Positions 45,002 to 54,755 of a DNA stretch of 64,000 nucleotides are shown in pieces. Both the position numbers and the translations under genes were made by a program. Within the stretch, counting starts at the first letter, position 1, and each line of letters starts with the position of its first letter. This DNA is from Aliiglaciecola sp. M165 (GTDB lineage Bacteria > Pseudomonadota > Gammaproteobacteria > Enterobacterales > Alteromonadaceae), in NCBI RefSeq assembly GCF_007197995.1, contig NZ_VKKH01000004.1:62001-126000 (forward strand). Direction: 5' to 3'. Below the pieces are notes generated by a model. That model worked only from the letters and a program-made list of their open reading frames with translations, was not told the DNA's origin and did not search any database.

Positions 45002-46495
45002 ATGAATACGACTTATCAAAATTCTGTCAAACGGGTGATTATCGCAGGGGGCGGCACTGCAGGTTGGATGACCGCAGCCGCCCTATCAAAGTTAATTGGC
45101 AAATCACTTGATATTACCTTGGTGGAATCAGACCAAATTGCCACCATAGGTGTGGGTGAAGCGACCATCCCACCTATCCGCACCTTTCATCGATTGTTAG
45201 GCATCGACGAACGAGACTTTATGCGCGCCACACAAGCGACCTTCAAATTAGGCATTCAATTTGAAAATTGGCGCACCGCAAATGACGTATACATTCACTC
45301 ATTTGGTGTAACGGGCAGAGAGTGTTGGGCCGGTGAATTCCATCATTTTTGGCTAAAAGCGCAACAGCTTGGTATTGCCGAAGCGTTTGGCGATTATTGC
45401 TTTGAGCTTAAAGCGGCACAGCAACAGAAATTTGGCTTCAACGAGCAGAACCCTATCAACTTTGCCTATCATTTAGATGCTATTGGCTATGCAAAATTCT
45501 TACGTGTGTTCGCTGAAAAGCATGGCGTAAAACGGGTTGAAGGTAAAATCGACAAGGTGAGCGTAGATCAGGCAACTGGATTTATCTCTAGTTTGAGTTT
45601 AGACAAAGGTAAAACGCTCACCGCTGACTTGTTTATCGATTGCACCGGATTTAGAGGCTTGTTAATTGAGCAAGCACTGCATTCTGGGTACGAAGATTGG
45701 TCGCACTATATGTTGTGCGACAGTGCCGTGGCAATGCAAACTTCACCCACAGAGGCGCCATTGCCGTACACGCGCTCAATCGCTCATGATTCGGGCTGGC
45801 GGTGGCAAATTCCACTGCAAAACCGGGTCGGAAATGGCATGGTGTATTCCAGTTCTCACCTGTCAAAAGAACAAGCGGAACAACGTCTACGTGAAAATGT
45901 CACCGGAGAGCCGCTCAATCAGCCCAATCATATTCGTTTTCGTCCTGGAAAACGTAAGCAACCTTGGAAGAAAAACTGTATTGCAATTGGTTTATCTTCG
46001 GGATTCATTGAACCCCTTGAATCAACCAGTATTCACCTTATCATGACATCTATTGTCAGGCTCATGCGGCTATTTCCATTTGACGGTGTAACTCAGAGTG
46101 CAACCGACGAATACAATCGCAAACTTGGCTGCGAAATGGACTGTATTCTCGACTTCATCACAATGCACTACAAAGTGACTCAGCGAGATGACAGCGAATT
46201 CTGGCGCTACTGTAAGCAGATGGATGTACCTGATTCTTTGGCGCACAAACTCCAGTTGTTTGAAGACACTGGACGCGTGTTTCTGGATGAATTTGACATA
46301 TTTAGAGTCGACTCCTGGACCCAAGTGATGTTAGGCCAGGGCCTAGTGCCTAAACAGTTTCATCGTATCGTAGATGAAATGGACCAAGCTGAATTGTCGC
46401 GTTTCATGGCAACCATCAAAAACGATGTGGACAAACGCTTAACTTCACTACCCAGTCACACCGAATTCTTATCTCATTACTTAAAACAACAATAA
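45002..46495 (+). CDS. Flavin-dependent tryptophan halogenase homologue (canonical WxWxIP type)
   Basis: 497 residues. AGGGGGCGGTACTGC-type coding for GGGTAGW is followed by the lysine K82 in ATFKLG, WRWQIPL (the intact WxWxIP signature) and SSGFIEPLESTSIHLI with the intact Glu-Ser. The C-terminus, SWTQVMLGQGL..LPSHTEFLSHY, is typical. The ATG at 45002 directly follows the stop of the preceding gene; a longer frame from 44954 overlaps it and adds nothing recognisable. It differs in subtype from its neighbour, so the pair is not a simple tandem duplication. Confidence 0.88.
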   Translation: MNTTYQNSVKRVIIAGGGTAGWMTAAALSKLIGKSLDITLVESDQIATIGVGEATIPPIRTFHRLLGIDERDFMRATQATFKLGIQFENWRTANDVYIHSFGVTGRECWAGEFHHFWLKAQQLGIAEAFGDYCFELKAAQQQKFGFNEQNPINFAYHLDAIGYAKFLRVFAEKHGVKRVEGKIDKVSVDQATGFISSLSLDKGKTLTADLFIDCTGFRGLLIEQALHSGYEDWSHYMLCDSAVAMQTSPTEAPLPYTRSIAHDSGWRWQIPLQNRVGNGMVYSSSHLSKEQAEQRLRENVTGEPLNQPNHIRFRPGKRKQPWKKNCIAIGLSSGFIEPLESTSIHLIMTSIVRLMRLFPFDGVTQSATDEYNRKLGCEMDCILDFITMHYKVTQRDDSEFWRYCKQMDVPDSLAHKLQLFEDTGRVFLDEFDIFRVDSWTQVMLGQGLVPKQFHRIVDEMDQAELSRFMATIKNDVDKRLTSLPSHTEFLSHYLKQQ

Positions 46496-46511
46496 ACAAA
46501 AGGAAAGTAAC

Positions 46512-47855
46512 ATGCACGTGCCGTTAAAAGAGAAGCTCGGTTATGCGATGGGCGACGTAGCCTCCAACTTCTACTGGCGCGTGTTTGATGTGTTTCTATT
46601 TATCTTCTACACCGACATCGTCGGCCTATCTCCTGCCGCTGTTGGCACTATGATGTTGGTAACTCGCCTCATCGATGCGTTCACTGATCCAATGATGGGT
46701 GCACTGGCTGACCGCACTAAAACCCGATTTGGCAAGTTTCGCCCCTACCTATTGTGGGGCATCATTCCCCTTGCCGCGGCCGGCGTATTAACTTTTACCG
46801 TACCGGATTTGGACCAAGATGGCCGCCTGATTTGGGCCTACGCAACTTACGTTTTTATGATGCTAGCCTACACCTTTATTAATGTTCCTTATGGTGCACT
46901 GTTGGGCGTAATCAGTCAGGACAGTCAACAACGAACAGCGCTAAGTAGCTTTCGATTCATTGGCGCCTTTTCAGGCGGCACAATTGTCGCTTATATTACG
47001 CCGGAACTGGTAAGTTGGTATGGAAATGGAGATGATGCAGTAGGCTGGCAACTTACCATGGTTACCTATGGTGTTATCGCCGCCGTTTTATTCAGCATCA
47101 CTTTCTTATCTTGCAAAGAGCGTGTGCAACCCATAGCGAAAGAAACCCATTCGGTTGTGCAAGACATCAAAGACTTATTGCACAATAAACCCTGGATCGT
47201 GCTGTTTTCTCTGGCACTGATCATCATGCTCACCATTACCATCAGAGCCAGTGTCGGCACCTTTTATTTTAAGTACTTTGTCGAGCGAGAAGATCTGATT
47301 GGTCTATTTACCGGGTTATATATGATTTCGCTCGCCATTGGTGCTGCCAGTACCCCGTTACTGACAAAGCTTTTGGGTAAAAGGCAACTGTTAATCCTGC
47401 TTATGTCACTTGTCACCGTGTTTTCAGTCATGTTCTATTTTGTTGAAAAAGACCAGATTGAACTTATATTTGCGTTACAAATCGCCATTGGTTTGTGTTT
47501 GGGACCAAAGTCTCCCTTAGTTTTTTCCATGTATGCAGATACTGCAGACTACTCCGAGTTAAAAACAGGGCGACGCTCAACGGCTATGGTTTTTGCCGCC
47601 GCGGCATTCTCACAAAAACTCGGTGGCGCTTTGGCTGGCGCTTCCATTGGCTGGGTATTGGCGGCCGTTGGATACCAAGCAAATGTTGTGCAAACCCACG
47701 AATCCAATCATGGTATCGTTTTGCTCATATCCATCATTCCTGGCGTATTTGCACTGCTATCTGTGTTTTGTATAACCCTTTACAAATTGAGTGAACAGCA
47801 GATGGTTGACATTCATCAACAGTTAGCGCAACAACGCTCCACTCAAGGAGCCTAA
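46512..47855 (+). CDS. GPH-family (MelB-like) sugar:cation symporter
   Basis: 447 residues with about 12 transmembrane helices. Signature segments are LKEKLGYAMGDVASNFYWRVFDVFLFIFYTD, VTRLIDAFTDPMMGALADRTKTRFGKFRPYLLWG and FSMYADTADYSELKTGRRSTAMVFAAAAFSQKLGGALAG. These proteins bring glycosides across the inner membrane with Na+ or H+. AAGGA lies before the ATG. Two bases separate it from the GH94 gene, so the imported sugar is most likely the phosphorylase substrate. Confidence 0.93.
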   Translation: MHVPLKEKLGYAMGDVASNFYWRVFDVFLFIFYTDIVGLSPAAVGTMMLVTRLIDAFTDPMMGALADRTKTRFGKFRPYLLWGIIPLAAAGVLTFTVPDLDQDGRLIWAYATYVFMMLAYTFINVPYGALLGVISQDSQQRTALSSFRFIGAFSGGTIVAYITPELVSWYGNGDDAVGWQLTMVTYGVIAAVLFSITFLSCKERVQPIAKETHSVVQDIKDLLHNKPWIVLFSLALIIMLTITIRASVGTFYFKYFVEREDLIGLFTGLYMISLAIGAASTPLLTKLLGKRQLLILLMSLVTVFSVMFYFVEKDQIELIFALQIAIGLCLGPKSPLVFSMYADTADYSELKTGRRSTAMVFAAAAFSQKLGGALAGASIGWVLAAVGYQANVVQTHESNHGIVLLISIIPGVFALLSVFCITLYKLSEQQMVDIHQQLAQQRSTQGA

Positions 47856-47857
47856 TT

Positions 47858-50200
47858 ATGCCGTCTGGGATTTATTCGATTAATTCAGACACTGCGTCAG
47901 TCAATTTACATAGTCCAACCGCAATACCCAATGCATGTGGCTTCTTGTGGAATCCCAAAATGATGATTCAGATGAATTGTCGAGGTTATGCGGTTGCCCA
48001 ATTCATGCAGCCTGAACCGGCAAAATATGCGCGACCGCCGAACATTGAAGCGCAAACCTTCATGCAACCAGAACATCACTACTTTGCTCATCACCCTGGG
48101 CGTTTTGTTTACGTTAAAGAAGCAGGGAAATCGCTGTTTTCTATGCCCTTTGAACCAGTAAGGCACGCTCCGGAGATATACTTGTTTGAACACTTTCAGA
48201 ATAAACTGCGCTGGGTGATCGAAGAGCAATCTATCCGTTATACTTTAACGCTAACGCTAGCAGAAGATGAAGCTGTTGAACATTGGACATTGAAGATTGA
48301 AAACCTCAGCAAGGTTGCCCGGAGTTTGTCAATCTATCCGTATTTTCCTTTCGGTTACATGTCGTGGATGAACCAAAGCGCAGTGTTTTCGCCAGAGCTT
48401 AACACGATAATTGCCAGCAGCATTACGCCTTACCAAAAAGTCTCTGACCAAGCGAAAATCAGTGCATTAAAGGACAAATCGTTTTTCGCTTCAGATCGGA
48501 CGCCAGATAGCTGGACAGCGATGCAACAAAGCTTTGAAGGAATGGGCGGATTGCAGCAGCCTGATGGCGTGATGCAACCAAAGTTGCCACAACAAAACGC
48601 GTGTTACGAAGTACCTACTGCGGCAATGCAATTCGACTTAACCATTGAACCAGGTGACTGTGAATCCTTTCAGTGGTTGTTTGGTCCCGCTCATAACGAA
48701 GATGAAATCCGCGGCTTACTCTCTATATTCAAGGGCCCAAACAACCAGCCCGACAGTGCAACCAATGCACCGATTGAGATTGACTGCCCCGATACAGATT
48801 TTAGCACCTTTGTGAATACGTGGTTACCACGTCAGGTGAAGTATCACGGAGAATCTAACCGCTTAACAACCGATCCACAAACGCGCAATTATCTGCAAGA
48901 TCAAATGGGGATGCTTTATCTCAATCCTGAGAAAGCAAAAGACGCATTCCTATTTGCCCTGCGGCAACAGCATTCATCGGGCGAAATGCCAGATGGTATT
49001 TTGCTGCATCCCGACGCTGAACTGAAATATATCAATCAAGTTCCCCATTCAGACCACAATGTATGGCTAATCATTTTCCTTGATGCTTACATACGAGAGA
49101 CGGGCGACAGGCAAATATTAAATGAGTTTTGTCCCTACGCAGATGCCGGGGCAGAGACCGTATTCGACCATGTAGAAGCTGCGATGCAGCACCTATACAA
49201 GAACTTGGATGAACGAGGGTTATCGCTGATTCATCAGGGCGATTGGTGTGATCCAATGAACATGGTGGGTCACAAAGGAAAAGGTGTTTCGGCTTGGCTT
49301 AGCATGGCCACATCCTACAGTTTTAAGTTGTGGTCAGCCTTATGTGAGCAATCAAACCATTCAGCAACAGCAGAGTATTGGCGAGCGTGCCAAAACCAAC
49401 TGAATCAACAGATCCGAGAATTTTTTAAGCTTGGTAAATGGTTTGCTCGAGGTATAACTGACGACAATAACGTGTTTGGAATAGAAACGGATGTTGAGGG
49501 GAAGATATTTCTTAATCCTCAGAGCTGGGCAGTGTTATGTGGCGCCATAGAGAATGAAAATGAACTCAACACAATCATTGAGCAAGTCGAAAAGCATTTG
49601 TACACTCCCTATGGTCCCATGTTATTGGCACCCAGTTACACCAAGTTCCGCGCTGATATCGGCCGCGTAACCCAAAAATCTCCCGGCGTGGCTGAAAATG
49701 GAAGCGTTTACAATCATGCTGCTGTATTTTATGCGTGTGCACTGTTTGAAGCTGGGTTCGGAAACAAGGGTTATGCAGTGTTGAAAAACATGTTGCCATC
49801 TGAAGAAGATGTCTCGCAAAGAGGCCAACTTCCGGTCTACATTCCAAACTATTACCGGGGAGCCTATTTTCAGTTTCCACAACATGCAGGACGATCCAGT
49901 CATTTATTCAACACGGGCACGATGGCATGGTACTACCAAACCGTCATTGAAGGTTTGTTTGGATTAAAAGGTGGTGTGCAAGGCTTATGTGTTGCGCCCC
50001 AATTGCCATCGGATTGGCACAAGGCCTCGGCAGCGAGGTGGTTTAGAGGCGTTTACTACCAAGTTCAGTACGAACGCGATACTGAGGTCACAGACATTCA
50101 GGTTTCAGCCCAAGGTGCGAGCGTCATTCAACAACATTGGGTATGTGAACCCTACAACAAACATGTTTCGGTTGTCGTTAAGTTACCGGTGAGCCCATGA
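47858..50200 (+). CDS. GH94 phosphorylase, probable cellobionic (aldobionic) acid phosphorylase
   Basis: 780 residues of the GH94 family: an N-terminal beta-sandwich, then an (alpha/alpha)6 barrel with QDQMGMLYLNPEKAKDAFLFALRQQ, general-acid region GDWCDPMNMVGHKGKG (from 461), FLNPQSWAVLCGA, SPGVAENGSVYNHAAVFYA and AGRSSHLFNTGTMAWYY. R603 and K607 in IGRVTQK match, in spacing and nearly in number, the Arg609/Lys613 pair I recall as carboxylate-binding in the Saccharophagus cellobionic acid phosphorylase. The reaction would be aldobionate + phosphate to glucose 1-phosphate + gluconate. Its stop overlaps a gluconokinase gene (ATGA). Cellobiose or laminaribiose phosphorylase is the alternative. 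Confidence 0.85.
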   Translation: MPSGIYSINSDTASVNLHSPTAIPNACGFLWNPKMMIQMNCRGYAVAQFMQPEPAKYARPPNIEAQTFMQPEHHYFAHHPGRFVYVKEAGKSLFSMPFEPVRHAPEIYLFEHFQNKLRWVIEEQSIRYTLTLTLAEDEAVEHWTLKIENLSKVARSLSIYPYFPFGYMSWMNQSAVFSPELNTIIASSITPYQKVSDQAKISALKDKSFFASDRTPDSWTAMQQSFEGMGGLQQPDGVMQPKLPQQNACYEVPTAAMQFDLTIEPGDCESFQWLFGPAHNEDEIRGLLSIFKGPNNQPDSATNAPIEIDCPDTDFSTFVNTWLPRQVKYHGESNRLTTDPQTRNYLQDQMGMLYLNPEKAKDAFLFALRQQHSSGEMPDGILLHPDAELKYINQVPHSDHNVWLIIFLDAYIRETGDRQILNEFCPYADAGAETVFDHVEAAMQHLYKNLDERGLSLIHQGDWCDPMNMVGHKGKGVSAWLSMATSYSFKLWSALCEQSNHSATAEYWRACQNQLNQQIREFFKLGKWFARGITDDNNVFGIETDVEGKIFLNPQSWAVLCGAIENENELNTIIEQVEKHLYTPYGPMLLAPSYTKFRADIGRVTQKSPGVAENGSVYNHAAVFYACALFEAGFGNKGYAVLKNMLPSEEDVSQRGQLPVYIPNYYRGAYFQFPQHAGRSSHLFNTGTMAWYYQTVIEGLFGLKGGVQGLCVAPQLPSDWHKASAARWFRGVYYQVQYERDTEVTDIQVSAQGASVIQQHWVCEPYNKHVSVVVKLPVSP

Positions 50201-50706
50201 AACCTTTTCACCTCATCATAATCATGGGCGTGAGCGGAAGCGGCAAAACCACCGTTGCACAGCAGTTAGCCGATGAAATTGGTGCTTCATTTCTGGATGC
50301 GGATGACTTTCATTCAGAGTCTGCTCGACAGCAAATGGCGGCTGGAGTGCCGCTAACGGACGAGCAAAGGTTGCCGTGGATAGGCAGAATAATCGAATTT
50401 ATTGAGCAAAACCTGACAGAAGATAAGTGTTTTGTGCTGGCTTATTCAGGACTGAGGAAAGCGCATCGAAAGTTATTCTTAGCACTCCCTTATTCTGTTC
50501 AGTGCATTATGCTGCAGACGTCTAAACAGGTGATTGCAGCAAGGTTACAAAGGCGCTCAGAGCACTTCTTTGATGCCAATTTATTGCATTCGCAATTTGA
50601 AAGTCTGGAATTACCCAACGATGACGAACACATTATGTTAATGGACGCCAATCAGCCACTAGCAAGTTTGAAGGACTCACTAACAGCGCGTCTGGGCTTT
50701 AACTGA
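50197..50706 (+). CDS. gntK: Gluconokinase (GntK type)
   Basis: 169 residues. Walker A GVSGSGKTT at 11-19 is followed by FLDADDFHSESARQQMAAGVPLTDEQRLPWIGRI, the gluconate-kinase pattern, and a lid region LRKAHRK. It phosphorylates D-gluconate to 6-phosphogluconate for the Entner-Doudoroff or pentose-phosphate route. It overlaps the GH94 stop by four bases (ATGA), so the two products are made together, which fits a phosphorylase that releases gluconate. It faces the convergent symporter gene 37 bases on. Confidence 0.9.
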   Translation: MKPFHLIIIMGVSGSGKTTVAQQLADEIGASFLDADDFHSESARQQMAAGVPLTDEQRLPWIGRIIEFIEQNLTEDKCFVLAYSGLRKAHRKLFLALPYSVQCIMLQTSKQVIAARLQRRSEHFFDANLLHSQFESLELPNDDEHIMLMDANQPLASLKDSLTARLGFN

Positions 50707-50742
50707 ATTATCTTTGAAAGCCGTAACAAGCCGATACTAGCG

Positions 50743-52275
50743 TTATACGCTTGCCCGCCTGGCAATCAGTTCAGTTGTCATAGTCGCCTGCATCTGGTTA
50801 TTGATGGGATAAGCCATCATCACCGCTGCTCCGAGTAAGGCAAATACAGATGGGATGACGCTCATTAACAACAGCATGCCAGGTATAGACTGCACCGCGG
50901 TATTCACATCCATGCCGTTATAACCATAAGACGCGAGTACCACCAGCACCAGCGCACCAGCAAAGCCCCCTCCGGTTTTTTGCACGAAAGTGCCTGCGGA
51001 ATATACTAACCCAGTTGCACGGCGACCTGTTCGCCATTCGGAGTAATCAGCAGAATCCCCTAACATTGAAAAGAACAAAGTGGGCATCATGGCAGCAAAA
51101 AACTCAGCACTGCAACCGAGAATGAAGATCAAGGAGATTTGCTCGGCACCCACTAAATACATTGACGTTGTCAAAACAGCACTGGCAATCAATGCCATGA
51201 TAAAAACTTGTTTTCGCCCCCACCGTTTGACGAAAAATTCAGTACACAATGCACCGATGACAGACACGATCAGCAGCGCTGCAAAGTATTTACCTGCAAG
51301 TAGCTCATCACCGACATAATATTTAAAATAATAGGCAACAACACCATACTTGATGCCATTAAACATCATCGTTAAAAAACCCAGTGCCAGTAAGATAAGC
51401 CAGGGTTTGTTGGATAATAAATCCACCATATCCTGTTGCACGCGAGAACGTTCACTTTCTGGTTGATTCTTCAGCCTTTTGATAGCAAACGCTGTAAACG
51501 CTGCTATCAGCACTAAAAAAACAAAGGTAGGTAAACTGCGATAATAGAAAAACAAGGTAATCGCCAAAAGTGGCAGCAGAATAAATGGCAATTGTTTACT
51601 TAAATCAATGACTTCGCGGGACAAAGATGAGTCAGTGCTAGCCACAGGAACAACACGCTCTTTGGTGCCGGCAACAGTAATTAACATTAGAAACATGAGT
51701 AGCGCAGAAAACACATACATACTGTATTGATAGCCAATCGCATCATTGCCACTTCCAAAGTAAGCAACCATGTCGGGGAGGAAGCCCATCACAAACAGAC
51801 CACCTAAAAATGCACCCGCAAAGCGAAATCCAGACAACGACGTACGTTCTACGTCAGAGCTAGTCATCACGCCCATTAACGCCGAATACGGCACATTGTT
51901 AAATGTATACGCCAGTGTCAAGCCAATGTAAGTAGCGTAGGCATAAATGAGTTTGTTTTGTGCCGACCAATCAGGGGTGGTGAAGCACAACACCATAAAC
52001 AACCCTAGAAAAGGTGTTGATATGAAGATCCAGGGTCTAAACTTTCCCCAGCGCGTATTGGTGCGGTCGGCAACCATACCCATAATAATGTCCGTGATGC
52101 CGTCCGACAATCTAACAACCAGAAAAAGAAGTGCCGCTGCACTGGCTGAGATCCCAAATGTGTCAGTATAAAAGACGGCAAGATAAGCAAGTGCACCACG
52201 CCAAACCAAGTTTGCGGCTGCATCACCAAGTGCATAGGCGATTTTTTCTTGTAGTTTTAGTTGTTCAATCTGCAT
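50743..52275 (-). CDS. GPH-family sugar:cation symporter, second
   Basis: 510 residues with about 12 helices: KLQEKIAYALGDAAANLVWRGALAYLAVFYTDTFGI, VRLSDGITDIIMGMVADRTNTRWGKFRPWIFIS and FFSMLGDSADYSEWRTGRRATGLVYSAGTFVQKTGGGFAGA. It is longer than its relative at 46512 because of a central insert (about 205-285) that includes two extra hydrophobic stretches. It follows the GH1 gene by 17 bases on the same strand, so it probably imports the beta-glucoside that GH1 hydrolyses. Confidence 0.92.
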   Translation of the reverse strand: MQIEQLKLQEKIAYALGDAAANLVWRGALAYLAVFYTDTFGISASAAALLFLVVRLSDGITDIIMGMVADRTNTRWGKFRPWIFISTPFLGLFMVLCFTTPDWSAQNKLIYAYATYIGLTLAYTFNNVPYSALMGVMTSSDVERTSLSGFRFAGAFLGGLFVMGFLPDMVAYFGSGNDAIGYQYSMYVFSALLMFLMLITVAGTKERVVPVASTDSSLSREVIDLSKQLPFILLPLLAITLFFYYRSLPTFVFLVLIAAFTAFAIKRLKNQPESERSRVQQDMVDLLSNKPWLILLALGFLTMMFNGIKYGVVAYYFKYYVGDELLAGKYFAALLIVSVIGALCTEFFVKRWGRKQVFIMALIASAVLTTSMYLVGAEQISLIFILGCSAEFFAAMMPTLFFSMLGDSADYSEWRTGRRATGLVYSAGTFVQKTGGGFAGALVLVVLASYGYNGMDVNTAVQSIPGMLLLMSVIPSVFALLGAAVMMAYPINNQMQATMTTELIARRASV

Positions 52276-52292
52276 CTCGACAATCTCTACTT

Positions 52293-53657
52293 TTATACGG
52301 CTGTAGCGAAATTACGTTTTTCAATCAATCCACGATAGGCATGAGCACTGGCTTTAAACGTACGTTTTTGCGTAGCATAGTCAACATGAATTAATCCGAA
52401 ACGTTTTAAATAACCCTCTGCCCATTCAAAATTGTCCATCAGGCTCCAAGCAAAGTACCCGTTGATGACAACACCACTTTCCATTGCGTCGTGCACCGCC
52501 TTTAAGTGCATTTGGTAGTATTCGATTCGGTCAAGATCATAGACTTGACCATCTACCATTTTGTCATCCATTGCCGCCCCATTCTCTGTAATATAAATGG
52601 GCGGTAGTGAGTACATCTCGTGCAATCTGGTAAGCAAGTAAGTCAGTGCTGCCGGATAAATTTCCCATCCAATGTCTGTCTTGGGCGATAAATGAGGATG
52701 TTCAAAGTACAACTGGGCGGGATCATCCGAGGCCGAATACCTTAACCGGGTGTAGAAATTAATCCCTAAAAAATCCATCTTTTGCTGCATGATTGAAAAG
52801 TCGCCCTCTTGAATTGGCGGACGATGAGCCTCAGGCAGTTTGTCAATCACATCTGGATAGCAACCATCAAATAAAGGTTTTATGTACCATTGGTTAATGT
52901 ATTGATCAGCATCGTTGGTTGCTATGAGATCTGCTTCATCATTAGAATATGGGTAACAAGGAGTAAAATTCAGTACTATTCCTGCCAGCGCCTTTTCGGT
53001 GTTTCGACGAATAGCTTTCATCCCCAGGCCGTGGGCTAATAAAATGTGGTGTGCAGCAGTACGGCCTTGACTCACCCCTGTAAGCCCAGGTGCATGCACG
53101 CCTACTTCATAGCCTAAATAAGCCGAGCAAAAGGGTTCGTTGAATGTCGCATAGGACTCCACAGAGTCCCCTAACCGGCCAACCACTGCATCAACATACT
53201 TTTCGAATTCAAAGGCTGTGTCACGATTAAGCCAACCACCTGCGTCTTCCAAATATTGTGGCAAGTCCCAATGGTACAGGGTCACAAAAGGACGAATGCC
53301 CTCTGCCCGCAATGCTTCAATCAATTGTTCATAAAATTGAATACCGTTCTCGTTTAGCTCGCCTTGTTGAGTCATCACCCGTGGCCATGAAATCGAAAAT
53401 CGGTATGCATCCACTCCCAACTTAACTAAGATTTTCACATCGTCTCGAAAACGTTTTATGTGTTCGCAAGCAATCAAGCCATGGCTATTGTCTGCAATCT
53501 TGCCGGGCGTTGCGCAAAACGTATCCCAAATACTGGGTAGACGCTCATCAGCACTCCCTTCGATTTGAAATGAAGACGTTGCAACACCGAATATAAAAGA
53601 ACGGTCCATCATCGGAGACTGAGAAGGGAGTTGCAAAGCTTTATTCATGGTACTCAC
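52293..53657 (-). CDS. GH1 beta-glucosidase
   Basis: 454 residues, standard length for GH1. Motifs are FIFGVATSSFQIEGS, YHWDLPQYLEDAGGW, acid/base E174 in TFNEPF, nucleophile E358 in YITENGAAMDD, and YFAWSLMDNFEWAEGYLKRFGLIHVDY. No signal peptide, so cytoplasmic. It hydrolyses aryl- or oligo-beta-glucosides to glucose. It heads a two-gene unit with the symporter downstream. A LacI-type palindrome lies 84 bases before its start. Confidence 0.95.
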   Translation of the reverse strand: MSTMNKALQLPSQSPMMDRSFIFGVATSSFQIEGSADERLPSIWDTFCATPGKIADNSHGLIACEHIKRFRDDVKILVKLGVDAYRFSISWPRVMTQQGELNENGIQFYEQLIEALRAEGIRPFVTLYHWDLPQYLEDAGGWLNRDTAFEFEKYVDAVVGRLGDSVESYATFNEPFCSAYLGYEVGVHAPGLTGVSQGRTAAHHILLAHGLGMKAIRRNTEKALAGIVLNFTPCYPYSNDEADLIATNDADQYINQWYIKPLFDGCYPDVIDKLPEAHRPPIQEGDFSIMQQKMDFLGINFYTRLRYSASDDPAQLYFEHPHLSPKTDIGWEIYPAALTYLLTRLHEMYSLPPIYITENGAAMDDKMVDGQVYDLDRIEYYQMHLKAVHDAMESGVVINGYFAWSLMDNFEWAEGYLKRFGLIHVDYATQKRTFKASAHAYRGLIEKRNFATAV

Positions 53658-53740
53658 TCAAACTGGTAGGGCAAACATTTAAGTCGCCAAAGATTAAAAA
53701 AATGTTAATGAATACAGTTTATAGCTTAATTCAACCGCAA

Positions 53741-53756
53741 ATGAAAGCGCTTTCAT
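53741..53756. promoter_or_regulatory. LacI-type operator upstream of the GH1-symporter unit
   Basis: ATGAAAGCGCTTTCAT is a perfect 16-bp palindrome with the central CG of LacI-family sites, lying between the GH1 start (53657) and the end of the upstream gene. It differs from the site at 40218 by one base per half (GAAAGC against GTAAGC), so the same or a related regulator could bind. Confidence 0.8.
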
Positions 53757-53848
53757 TAAAGTGCGCATTTATTTTCCATTTTGTATTGGCATACGAGGCT
53801 TACCAACAGGCAGGTTAAGTGCTGAGACTTGTTGCGAAATGCTTGGTT

Positions 53849-54703
53849 TTAGTGATTGACGGTTTGACCATTTAGCTTCATCAAATAACGAATACTTTCG
53901 GGTACCTGCAACATCACTCTTGATGATTCATCTTCAATAAAAAAGTAACGTATGCCCTGTTGCTTTGCGACTTCAACGACTTTGTCGATTCCCACGTCAC
54001 CGGTGCCTAACACGACATTCACTTCAACATCAGCACGACCATCTGAACTATCAGGTGAGCCATGTTTACGATCCTTTAGATGCAATGAAGTAAATTTACC
54101 CGGGTATCGCGTAAGAAAATCCACAGGATCCTGACCACCTTGTTTAATCCAAAATACATCCATTTGGAAGGTCGCGTGTTCAACATTATTCAACATATAG
54201 TCGAGAATGGTGCCATCTTCGTATGGGAAGAATTCATAACCATGGGGATGGTATTGCAGCGTCACGCCGTTGGCAGCAAGTATCTTGCCTGCCTTGTTAA
54301 GTACATCAACAGCGGCCTTTGCGTCCTCAATGCTAAATACACCTTCATGGGGAATCCAATAAAAGGTTGCGAATCGAGCACCGTAGAATTTCGCTTTATA
54401 AGCTACAGCAATCGGATTGTCTCTGACTTCTTCATAACTCGTATCAGCACTGACAACTTGCACGTGGTGGCGGTCCAACAACGCTTTAAAATCACTCAAT
54501 GAATGACCATAGAGATTCCCACCGCCCTCGACTGAGTGTAATCCCCACTCTTCGACAGCCGCAATCGCTGCAGGCAGGTCTTTTTCCATCTGGTGTCGCA
54601 AGCTGTATAGTTGCAGGCCAATTTCATGGGCGAACAGCGTTGATGAGATCGAGGTAGTCAGTAATATCACACTGGCCTGAAGGGCTAATTTTAATTTTTT
54701 CAT
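53849..54703 (-). CDS. Exported xylose-isomerase-like TIM-barrel protein (sugar isomerase/epimerase family)
   Basis: 284 residues of the AP_endonuc_2/xylose-isomerase-like fold, with a signal peptide (LALQASVILLTTSISSTLFA) that places it in the periplasm. It shows EIGLQLYSLRHQMEKD, EEWGLHSVEGGG, LQYHPHGYEFFPY, FQMDVFWIKQGGQDPVDFLTRYPGKFTSLHLKDRK, VVLGTGDVGIDKVV and FFIEDES; acidic and His residues in these strands usually bind a divalent metal. In loci with GMC dehydrogenases such proteins are candidates for keto-sugar eliminases or hydratases. It is the last of six same-strand genes. Confidence 0.8.
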   Translation of the reverse strand: MKKLKLALQASVILLTTSISSTLFAHEIGLQLYSLRHQMEKDLPAAIAAVEEWGLHSVEGGGNLYGHSLSDFKALLDRHHVQVVSADTSYEEVRDNPIAVAYKAKFYGARFATFYWIPHEGVFSIEDAKAAVDVLNKAGKILAANGVTLQYHPHGYEFFPYEDGTILDYMLNNVEHATFQMDVFWIKQGGQDPVDFLTRYPGKFTSLHLKDRKHGSPDSSDGRADVEVNVVLGTGDVGIDKVVEVAKQQGIRYFFIEDESSRVMLQVPESIRYLMKLNGQTVNH

Positions 54704-54755
54704 CGTATTCTCACATAGTGCTGTCAGTCTGAACCTGCAACCTTGGCAGATACAC

